Both the position numbers and the translations under genes were made by a program. From a virus: a stretch of 39,885 nucleotides of DNA. The first letter of the stretch is position 1. Each line of letters begins with the position of its first letter. The stretch covers positions 1 through 39,885 of IMG/VR virus record IMGVR_UViG_3300042900_000713; one strand, written 5' to 3'. This document shows, piece by piece, positions 8,413 to 18,100 of this stretch. The notes under the pieces were generated by a model. It did no database searches. It saw only the letters and a program-made list of their open reading frames with translations, and was not told the DNA's origin.

Positions 8413-9414
8413 TCAACTAAATTCTCCAGTAAATCCAAAGTTATCACCAAATTCGATTAGATCATTATCTGATGCTCTAATTAATTTAACCTCAGCACCA
8501 GATACGTGAATTGATATTGGAGTTCCATATGACCCTCTAATTACAGTAAGAGTGTTTCCATTTTTACTTTGAACTTGAAGAGTTTCATTATTTATTGTAA
8601 AGTGTGAATCTAATAATATATCCGATGCATCATTTACTTCAATAATATTTGAATCTAATTCTAAATCATTAGTAATATAAGTTGTAATATCTCCAGTGTA
8701 ATTTTTTGTTGCTACGGGAGTAGAAGTATAAGTAAGATCTCTAGATGTAGAACGTGTATCTCCAGAAATAAATCCAAGAGAAACCTTTTTGATAATATCT
8801 TTGTCTGCTCCAGTAGATACTGGTCCAAAAAGATAAACCTTTGCAGTAAACTTTAAGGTATAAATTAATGCTCTTCTAGTAGTATACTCACCTTCATAAT
8901 CATCTTGCATAGAAACATTATTTAAGATGATAGGAATGTCTCTTTTTTCTCCAATAGAATCTATTAAGTTTACAGTTAAAGTGTATGCTGGTTGAAAATA
9001 CGGTAATATTTGCTCAACTATTTGCAACATATCATCATTTAATTTAGTCATAATACTCAGATCAAAATCCATATTATATGGAACTGGCATATATGTTTTT
9101 CTTATGTCAGTAGGATCTGTTTTTGTTTTTGCTAAAAATGTTTGAGTCGTAGTTAATTTTCTTGTTGAGTCGTATGATAAACCAGTAAATTCAAAAGACA
9201 TTCTTGGCAATGTAATTTGAACTGGCGAATTTAAATTTGGTTGCTGTTCAACTCTTGCTAAGAATTTTTGAATTGGTCCATATGCAAGGGGAACATTAAT
9301 GACTGATACAACTTGCCCCGCAGAATTGGTATGTTTAATAGAAATACTGTTAAACAACGATCCGAAACCTATAACAGTTTTTCGAAATATCTCGTGATAA
9401 AAATAATCAAACAT
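8413..9414 (-). CDS. 15: Proximal tail sheath stabiliser gp15 with C-terminal add-on module
   Basis: gp15 caps the tail and stabilises the sheath at the neck end. The match to T4 gp15 is recognisable by eye: MFDYFYHEIFRKT at the start, ITLPRMSFEFTGLSYD at 67-82, and LQIVEQILPYFQP at 130-142, nearly identical to T4, with RDIPIILNNVSMQDDYEG after it. T4 gp15 is 272 aa; this one is 333. The extra C-terminus includes a module at about 251-313 (SNIIEVNDASD, then ETLQV, then VIRGSYGT, then HVSGAEVKLIR) that also occurs in the two giant proteins of this window. Confidence 0.95.
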   Translation of the reverse strand: MFDYFYHEIFRKTVIGFGSLFNSISIKHTNSAGQVVSVINVPLAYGPIQKFLARVEQQPNLNSPVQITLPRMSFEFTGLSYDSTRKLTTTQTFLAKTKTDPTDIRKTYMPVPYNMDFDLSIMTKLNDDMLQIVEQILPYFQPAYTLTVNLIDSIGEKRDIPIILNNVSMQDDYEGEYTTRRALIYTLKFTAKVYLFGPVSTGADKDIIKKVSLGFISGDTRSTSRDLTYTSTPVATKNYTGDITTYITNDLELDSNIIEVNDASDILLDSHFTINNETLQVQSKNGNTLTVIRGSYGTPISIHVSGAEVKLIRASDNDLIEFGDNFGFTGEFS

Positions 9415-9446
9415 TTTTTTAACCTAATTATAAACTATTTAACAAG

Positions 9447-10898
9447 TCAAGGAGTTCCAAATGGATTAATTTCACTAAAATCTAAAACATCATCTGCTTC
9501 ATCTTGAATTGTGTCGTTCTGGCCAAATCTATTATTTGGATTAGTTGCTGGATTATCTACACCACTCGTACTTTTTCTTTGCAAACTATAAGAAGCACCA
9601 GAAGTTTGTCCAACTAAAATTTCTCCAGATGAAAATGTTCCTGAAAGATTAGAAACTTCTAAAATTTTTGTTGGTACATTCCAAGACTTAACTCTTGCAG
9701 TAACTCCACTAATGTTACCAGAAACAATTTCATTATATTGATATGTTCCAAATCCAACTATTATATTTGGTGGTGATATCTGTATTTGAGGTGCTTGTGT
9801 ATAACCAAGTCCAGCATTTATTATCCTAATTTGAGTTACTGATCCAGACTCACTTATTATTGTAGATGCTTGTGCTGAAGTTGAAGCAATACCCACAAAT
9901 GTAACGGAGGGAGAATATGAGTACCCTGAACCACCACTAGTTACTGTAATTACACCAACAATACCGTTTCCAATTGTTGCTGTTGCTATTGCGCCGTTTC
10001 CGCCACCACCAATAAAATTAACTCTTGGTGCTACAGTATACCCATATCCAGGATTTGTTAATTGAACTCCTTGAATTCTTAATAAAGTTTTATTCGGTTC
10101 ACATAGATCAACAATTCCACTAATCATTGTTGCAATTCCTACAGCAGTTCCTCCGCCGAATGGGGCAGAAGAAAAAGCAACTACTGGAGGACTACTATAC
10201 CCAGATCCTCTATCAGTAATAGTTATAAATCTAACACCACCATTCACAATAGATGCAATTGCTGATGCCGTAGACCCAATTCCAATCAACTGTAATTTTT
10301 GAGTGGATGCAAATTGCTCACGATCAGTTACATCATCTCCAGTACCATCACCATCAGATCCACCACTATCTGGATTATCTATAAATTCTATACCAGTATT
10401 AATTACTTCATCTTCATATCTGAAGAGTTCGCATCTCAATTCATAAACATAATTTTTTTTCAATTGATAAAAAGGTTTTTCGTGCTCAACGTATTTAATT
10501 TCAAATATACGATTACCCAATGGAAAATAAATTAAGTCACCTTCTTTGGGTCTAGACGATAATTTCACATCAGGCAAATCTTTAATCAATTCACGAATAT
10601 AAGTATCATATCTTTCTCTTGATATAATTAAGTTTAAATCATCTAATTCTTGAATTCCGAATTTTGATAGTATAGTTCCTTGCCCACCATATCCCTCATA
10701 AGAATCAATATATGCTTCTATTGGATAAGCATAATTAAATTCTGATTGAATCACTTCTTTTATAACAGTTTTTTCTGTTATATATTGACGAGGTAAATAA
10801 TAGACATCAATTCCATAAATTTTTAATTGCTCATTGATAAGATCTTGAACAAGTCCTTGTTCCGTTTTTGACCCTTGAAGAAAAAATGGATTTAGCAT
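9447..10898 (-). CDS. 14: Neck protein gp14 with GxGY repeat extension
   Basis: gp14 joins head to tail together with gp13. Residues 1-165 look like the T4 core: VYYLPRQYI at 32-40, REL and DL turns, then RPKEGDLIYFPLGNRIFEIKY-like sequence at about 116-137 and ELRCELFRYEDE at 153-164. T4 gp14 is 256 aa; this is 483 aa. After an Asp/Gly linker (177-190) come four GxGY beta repeats near 230, 275, 310 and 355, for example ITVTSGGSGYSYSPSVTF. These are the same type found in gp8 and the giant proteins. The start lies 5 nt after the gp13 stop. Confidence 0.92.
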   Translation of the reverse strand: MLNPFFLQGSKTEQGLVQDLINEQLKIYGIDVYYLPRQYITEKTVIKEVIQSEFNYAYPIEAYIDSYEGYGGQGTILSKFGIQELDDLNLIISRERYDTYIRELIKDLPDVKLSSRPKEGDLIYFPLGNRIFEIKYVEHEKPFYQLKKNYVYELRCELFRYEDEVINTGIEFIDNPDSGGSDGDGTGDDVTDREQFASTQKLQLIGIGSTASAIASIVNGGVRFITITDRGSGYSSPPVVAFSSAPFGGGTAVGIATMISGIVDLCEPNKTLLRIQGVQLTNPGYGYTVAPRVNFIGGGGNGAIATATIGNGIVGVITVTSGGSGYSYSPSVTFVGIASTSAQASTIISESGSVTQIRIINAGLGYTQAPQIQISPPNIIVGFGTYQYNEIVSGNISGVTARVKSWNVPTKILEVSNLSGTFSSGEILVGQTSGASYSLQRKSTSGVDNPATNPNNRFGQNDTIQDEADDVLDFSEINPFGTP

Positions 10899-10903
10899 AT
10901 ATT

Positions 10904-11746
10904 TTAACCAATCATATCATATGGTGGAAGTTCATATGTTGAAGACATTTTTTCAATTATTGCCTCTATCTCTCTCTGAGCATCATCATAAAGTTGTCTC
11001 CCATTTAATTCAATTCCACCTGGAAGTTTAACTCCTTGGAATTTAATTAAATTTTGTCCCCATTGACGTTTAATCAATGATGTTAAATATGGTTTCAAAA
11101 ATGAATCATTCCAAACTTTAGAATAATCATTTGGATCCATCATTCGGTAACAATCTATAACTAAATACTGACCAACAGTTAAAGAACTCCAATCAATATC
11201 CATATACAATCTATCTTGTCTCTTATTGAATCTAATTTGCTTTTGTGTGGTTAAAAGAAAATTAATGTCTTCCAAATAAGTTTTAACCATACTATAAGTT
11301 AATAATTCAGTAGACCCCCAGTAGTAAATATCATTTAAGAATAATTGATATTTAATACTAAACATACCACTTGCAATAGAATTAGATCCCTCAAATTGAA
11401 ATACTTTGTTTACTCCCACAACGTGAGAGGGAACCTGCAAATAATTACTATTTTCATAATAATTGAATGTTGTTGCTGTGCCAACTATATTTGTAGTTAC
11501 TGATGTTGAAGCGACTCCTACTCCAGATATTCCTTTTGCTCTTCCTCTATCAATATCTTGTTGAGTAATTTCATATTTTAAATATGTATGATAAACTCCA
11601 TCAAAATGTCTCTCATTAAATAATTGGATAGCGTCATCAACAAGATCTTCTACTTGCTCTTCCGCTACATTAATTTCAAGTACTGGAGCACCAAGTTTTC
11701 TCAAACAATAGTCAATTAATTCTTGTCTTGTTGATGGTTGTGCCAT
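10904..11746 (-). CDS. 13: Neck protein gp13
   Basis: A 280-aa protein in the T4 order 13-14-15-16 (T4 gp13 is 309 aa). It forms the connector layer below the portal. The N-terminus STRQELIDYCLRKLGAPVLE, then VAEEQVEDLVDDAIQLFNER and HFDGVYHTYLKYEIT, is the usual cyanophage gp13 opening. The end (LNGRQLYDDAQREIEAIIEK, then YELPPYDMIG) is also typical. The start overlaps the stop of the upstream 54-aa gene as TAATG. The Ile/Val-rich segment at 70-95 (GISGVGVASTSVTTNIVG) looks like a small inserted loop. Confidence 0.88.
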   Translation of the reverse strand: MAQPSTRQELIDYCLRKLGAPVLEINVAEEQVEDLVDDAIQLFNERHFDGVYHTYLKYEITQQDIDRGRAKGISGVGVASTSVTTNIVGTATTFNYYENSNYLQVPSHVVGVNKVFQFEGSNSIASGMFSIKYQLFLNDIYYWGSTELLTYSMVKTYLEDINFLLTTQKQIRFNKRQDRLYMDIDWSSLTVGQYLVIDCYRMMDPNDYSKVWNDSFLKPYLTSLIKRQWGQNLIKFQGVKLPGGIELNGRQLYDDAQREIEAIIEKMSSTYELPPYDMIG

Positions 11747-11910
11747 TAGAGTTTAGATACAACTTCTTGCTGTTTTAAATATAATTTAGCGTATAATTTT
11801 GCAAAATTCTTAATAATTTCAATATCATCTATACTATCTATATCTCTTGATATTTTTTCATATTCAAACAATTTGCTAATACTTTCAAGTGTTATACTAT
11901 TTGGATTCAT
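11746..11910 (-). CDS. 54-aa helical protein of unknown function
   Basis: A short ORF starting MNPNSITLESISKLFEYEK, with helical sequence throughout and a C-terminus FAKLYAKLYLKQQEVVSKL that could form an amphipathic helix. It overlaps the end of the 75-aa gene by 14 nt and its stop overlaps the gp13 start by one base, so it is locked into the operon. It looks like a small protein I have seen between the baseplate and neck genes of cyanophages, but I cannot name a function. A small virion or chaperone role is an inference from position only. Confidence 0.8.
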   Translation of the reverse strand: MNPNSITLESISKLFEYEKISRDIDSIDDIEIIKNFAKLYAKLYLKQQEVVSKL

Positions 11911-12124
11911 TTACAAAATTCCTCAATAGATCTTTAATTTCATTCAAATCACTTTTAATATTGTTCATATCATTTTCAAGTGTATTAATTCTTTTTGATT
12001 CATTATATACTCTCTTATAGTTTTCTGCATATTGGTTGTATCCATCCACATCAAAATTAACTATCCCATTTGAATTTATATCTCTTGCTAGATGATCCTT
12101 ATCTTTTACTTTAATATAGTCCAT
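11897..12124 (-). CDS. 75-aa coiled-coil mini-protein
   Basis: Begins 2 nt after the stop of the 2604-aa gene and overlaps the next gene. The N-terminus (DHLARDINSNGIVNFDVDGY) looks folded and the C-terminal half (ESKRINTLENDMNNIKSDLN then EIKDLLRNF) has a clear heptad pattern of I, L and M, so a coiled coil is likely. T4 has gp11, gp12 and the fibritin wac in this region; a short trimeric coiled coil could be a minimal whisker or fibre adaptor. That idea is inference; no sequence similarity to wac is visible. Confidence 0.82.
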   Translation of the reverse strand: MDYIKVKDKDHLARDINSNGIVNFDVDGYNQYAENYKRVYNESKRINTLENDMNNIKSDLNEIKDLLRNFVNESK

Positions 12125-12126
12125 AA

Positions 12127-15100
12127 TTAAATTCTAGGTTTAATGGTAGCAATTGCTCGCAATTGTCGAATAAGTGGAGGAGTTGCTTGATTAGATCCTG
12201 CCATTACAATCTTAATTGCAAAAGAATTAAAATCAGGAAGATCATCTACACTATATTCATAGTCTCGGAATGAAGAATCTGAAGTTTGTCTTACAAAGGT
12301 ATCCGCAGATCCATCGTTTAATGAAGAATCTATAACTCTCTTGATTCCTTGGCCATCAACTTGATAGTTTGATGAACCTGGGAACAATTCATAATTTTGT
12401 GATGCTTGTGGTGTATCATCTCTAAAGAGTTGATAAAGAACGCGAACATCATTAGTGTCATTATGACTTGCCGTGAGTAGTACTTTAATTGAGTTTGCGG
12501 GAATCTTAAGTCTTACTGGTTTTGAGATATAAATTACTGCATGTTTGTCATTGAATAAACTTCTTATTGTATCATCATTTGCATAATCGGAGTTTTCATT
12601 GACTCCATAAGGATTATTGATAAGATTTGATGTTGTAACAGCATTAACCCGAATTGTATCAATTACTGGAGATACTCTTGAATCTTCAGTAGACATCAAG
12701 AATTCCATTGTAAATGATTTACTTCCTGGAGATTCTGTAATAAACTTTTGCTCATTAATATCTGAGCAAATAAGTTTTGGAGTATCAAAATAAGTAGTTT
12801 CATCTAAAGAGATGGATGTAAATCCGTCATCAACAAATGATTTTTCACGTCCACCTATACTTGTTCCAGTAAATGTTCTAATCCTACATTCAAGATTTGT
12901 TTTTCCAGGAAGAATATAAGAAACGTTTGGCGTAATTGCTTCAAATTGAATGTTATTTGTAAAAATTATACCTGGTGATCCGGTTTGTGTAGTTTCTTTA
13001 AAATAAAGGTCATTTGTGCGATCTGATCCTATTCCAGCATTATTAAAATCTGCATCTGAAGTGTCAATTTTTATAAAGTATGAATTCAGTTCCGTTAAAT
13101 GATTTGGTGAAACCTCAGAAAAATTATGGACTTTATTAATTCTCCTTAGTGAGATTCCATTAAATTCATACTTATATACTGGAACACTTGCATCATATGA
13201 TTGTGCTTGAGTTCCATCAATTCCTCTTGCAATAACTGGAAGTGTTGTTCCTGTAGGTGTAGTATAAGAAATGACTTCATTTCCAATAATTACATATCCT
13301 GGATTACTGGTACTAACTGTAACACCTTCAAAAGTTTCAAAACCAATTGATGAAGTAACAGGAATAACTGTTTGTACTGCAGTAATTGATTGAGATAATG
13401 TTGAATTTATTTCAGATTGTATTGGTCTGAAAGAACTAATTCGCACATAGTTTTCTGAAGAGTGCATTCCGTGATTCGTATGAAGAATTTTCATATGAAG
13501 ACCATCATAATAAGAATCTGGAGAGATTGTGTTAATAGTGACCCCTACACCAGTTACTGTTGTTGTACCAGTTCCTGCAATATAACTAAGAGTTGTAATA
13601 CCTGCAGAGAATTGACCTTGAACGTTATCAATAATAAAAGTATTATTTGATGCAATACTTACTACAGTTAGTTTTCCACCAAAACCAACATTTTGACCCA
13701 TTCCAGTTTCTGGGATAAGTAATGAATCGCCAACTTGATAACCAAATCCACCATCAGTGATAGTAACAGTAGAAATTCCAGCAGCAGTAACACCAATTAT
13801 TGCAACAGCACCAATACCACTTCCAGTTTCGGTTTCCAAGGAAATATTAGAGAAAGTACCTGCAGTATATCCAAATCCAGCGTTGGAAACTGTAACACCT
13901 AAACCAATATCAGATTTGATACTTCCAGCAATTCCTATTAATTTACCAGTTGCAGATCCCTGAATTAAGGTTACTCCAGGAACAACATTATTTTGGTCAT
14001 AACCAGTAGATCCTAATCCAACAATAATACGTTTTGAGAGTGGTAAAATTTGATTTGAACCAGTTACGGTTACTTTTTGATTTCCTACATCAAGTTTTGA
14101 ATTGAAGAATCTTACAAGACCATCATTAACAAAATTTGCCCTGTAAAGTTTATATTTGAGGTCCTCTAATTGTGCAGGAGACCAAGTTGAACCATTTTGA
14201 GACTTAAACAGACTTCCCAATGTTGGTTGTGCAGATAATCTTACATTAGTCTGAATGTCATTTTTTCCAAGTTCAGCAACAAATACTCTATATTGTGGAC
14301 TATTTGATAGAAGAACAATTGCATATTCTGAAGATTGATCATTACTTATAAAAGCTTGTCGTACTTCTAGTTGTTGAGGTCCAGACAAATAAATAGGAGA
14401 AGGAAAAGTAAATTTCGTAGGGACTGATCCATTTATTGATAGGTTAACTTCATCGGGAGATAATGTTACTTCGGAAAATGGAATTATTATATTACTTGGA
14501 ACACCTGCAATCATTGGTCTGATTTGTATAGTTACTGGAATCTCTTCATCTTTGGTCTCAAAGAAAACTTCAACTGAAGTTAAAAATATTCCAGTATCAT
14601 CAGAGACTGCAAATGACTGACCTAAAGGATCACGCCGCTGTGGCCGCTGCTGATTTGTGATTGGTCTTGGTCGTGAAACCGGGGGTTGTGGCGGTGGAGA
14701 TGGAACTCTATTAGTCACATTAATTTTATAACTAGTTAATATTTTTATATTTCTAGTAGTTAATATGTTAGTTTCTGTAATGTTAGATTTTCCAAGAGAT
14801 GCAAACTCTGCTTCTCCAGAACTTTCGTTGACTCTAGTATTTGATATAAATTCCTGATAAAAATTATTTAAATTGTCTAATTTTGGTGTATCAATCAAAG
14901 TAAATGTATTTTCCCCATTAATCCATTTAGGATTATTTGGAATACTGGAATCTGGAATATATAAAGATCCTATTAGTCGTCCAGAATTGTCTGAAATTAA
15001 ACGAATATTTGAAATTTTTGCTACTGCGCCAGAAGTTTTTCCCCTCAGAACCATATTTTGTGCTATCATCCCATAATATTTGGTCTCAGTAATAAGTTCA

Positions 15101-18100
15101 AGTGATCTTGTATCAATATTAAGGAAAGTTGAAGATTCACTGTATTGTTCTGGTATTGTTTGTTGAGTATATGGATTAAATTTAAAAATATCTGGTTTTG
15201 GTAGTAAATTTGTATTTTGTGGTATCAATTGTCCAGTGGTAAAATCGACTACTGGTGATGGATTTGTAATTGATGGTGGATTTGAACCATCGGAAGGTCC
15301 TGTTCTATGATTAGGTTTACAAAGTTTAAATATAATTTTTTGTTGTGTAAAATGTGGATCAGTTTCTACATCCTCACCAATCTCAAATTTACCAGAAATC
15401 ATTTCAATTTCAAGTAATTTTGGAATAATATAATTTTTAACATCAATTCCCTCAAAAAAACTATAAAATTTTGTTAGGGGTCTTAAACTTTTTGCATCAA
15501 ATTCAATATTTCTACTTCTTAAATATCGTATTTCTTCAGTGTAATTAGAAACTGATTCAGATCTAGTATCTGCGGTTATAATTTCTTCTGGAACTATAGT
15601 GGTAGTTATGTTCGAACCTGACGGTGTTGAAGTACCTCCTCCAGTAGATCCTGGTGTACTAGGTCCACCACCACCAGTTGATGTAGTAGGTCTCACATTA
15701 CCGACCGCAACAATGAATTGTCTGGGAGCAGATGGTGATGGCAGTAAAATAGAAACTCTTCGGCCGCGAATTCCTATTGTTCCAGTTTGTCGGTTAATAA
15801 CAAGACCAGTTCTTCCTGGACTTAAAAGTTGTGTTAGTGGCCCTATAGCATTTCCTGGAACACTCCTACGGGTTACAAGACTCGTAGGTGTTCCAGAAAT
15901 ACCTAAAGCAAATCTCAAGTTTAATGTTCCTGGATTGTTGATAAAATTTGATGCAGGAATTCCTGATTGTACTATTGGTGGGATTACATTTATTGGTCGA
16001 TTTATTGCAACATTATTAACAGTTATAATATTTTGATCATCTCTTTTGGTTATTTCTTTTATTTCATTATATGACGTTGTTGTTATATTTCTTTCTTCAA
16101 TCCAACTATCAATAGGTGGATTAAGAGTAATTGAACCCTCCCAATATCTTACCAAAAATGGAGTTACACTTTCAGTTTTAGTTGCATATGGTTGTTCTTC
16201 ATATTGAATTTCGTTGTAGTTAAGTGTGATCAAATCTCCAGTTTTTCTAATATTTGGAGATCCTAAATCAGTAACATAACTTTGGTCTATATTTGGATTA
16301 TAAGTTTGCCCAACACCACTAATTGCTTCAGAACCCAATTGCAAGTCGATTGAAGTTGTATAATGTTCTGGTCTTAAGGTATTTGTAGTTGAATCAATAC
16401 ATGATCTAAAACTTGGGTTTTGAAGATCATGGTAATCATGAGAAGAAAAATTATCTACAAAAAATCCACATTTAAATCTATCTAGACCAGTATTAGAATC
16501 TTTAATTATAAAATTTTCGGTTTTAGTTTCAAGTGCAGAAAGTGTTGTAAATTCTTCAACTCTTTGAATTCTTTCTTCAAGTAGTGCAATATCCGACATT
16601 CTATATCTTTTATGTCTAGACATATCAACTTTAACATCTTCTACATTATAAACATATGGTGGAAGATAAAGAGTTGAAATGTCTAAACAATTTGATTTTA
16701 ATATTGGAGGACTCGGATTTTCATCGGCATTTCCTTGTACAATACTAAATGTTCCGTCACTATTCAAGAAAATCCTATCAATTCTTCCAACATAATATGA
16801 ATATGATAAAATTAAATTTTCTCCAGGACATAATGTATATTCTGAATATTGTCCATCAGAAGCAAAGTTTCTTGCAGAAAACTCAAATGGAGATTTTGTG
16901 GATAAAGTATAAGGTGCAACACGAGGTCTTATATCAATATAATCCGTTAATCTCGAATTTTCATATGAAGAAACATCATATTTAAAATTACTTATATTAT
17001 AACTATTTGCTGTAATAAACTCACCAGTGTCTGATGAATCAATTGTATAATTTTGGAATATAATTTTAAGTTTTTTTGATGGTTCCTGAATATTACTTTT
17101 TCTTATAATTCTCGAATAATCATAGAAAGTATCTCTCTGACCATCATCAAAAATAAAGTTTTGTGTAATGTTTTTATCACCTAAGGTCTTCGAAGAAACA
17201 ATCGCTTCCTCTGTAGACTCATTTCCAACAATAAGTTCACCAACAGAGAATTGAATTGTATTTAAATATACATACTCCAACTTATTGATATCTACTTTTC
17301 TAACTATGATTGCTACCGCACCAGAATTTTGTCCCTCAATATATTCTCCAACTACAAAATTTTGATTGTTATTTGGATTTCCTGATATAAGTAAAGTTGG
17401 TAATGCAGGTTCTAATGTATTATTGGATTCATATACAGCAAGAACTCTTACTGCATCTGGAATATTTAAACTAATAATTTTATCTTGAACTCTTGTTCCA
17501 TAAACGTTGCTGTAATTTAATCCATCTTTTAAAGTTGTGGTTCCAACTCCAGAATTTACAAGACTGGAATTTGATACAACTAAAGATGAAACTTTATTGA
17601 ACTTTTTGGATTTTGAGCTTGGTTGAATATTTCTTACCGTTGCAGTAACAATTGCATTTGTTCCGCTTGATTTGGTTAATCCATAAAAAGTTAATGTTTT
17701 ACCATCAAGACTAATATTATATTGATCAAATCTTAATGGTTCAATGCTTCCATCTGAATAAGCAATTACAAATCTATCTTCATCAAAAGAATGAAAGAAA
17801 ATATCAATATCTGAAGGATCAATTGCAACTGAAATTGAACTTTCGGAGAAAGATGCAACATTGTATGTGCGCCTTTGAATAACCTCATTATCCTGAAAAT
17901 TGACTGAGGATACGTTATCCGAATTAAGAAGAGTTAAGAGTGATGAATTTGTAGAATCAACTGACGGTGTAACTTTAATTATATTTGTAACTTCAAAAGA
18001 TCCCGATGGAAGAATGCCATTGCAAATTCCAGTAACTGTAGTAATACCTGTAATTGTAAACGATGTTCCACCAGATCCAACTGCAGTTACTCTATTATAA

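Noticed and set aside
15599-16036. 145-aa plus-strand ORF opposite the 2604-aa gene
   Set aside because: Pro/Val-rich antisense of the Gly/Thr-rich linker; the minus strand has an unbroken 2604-codon frame.
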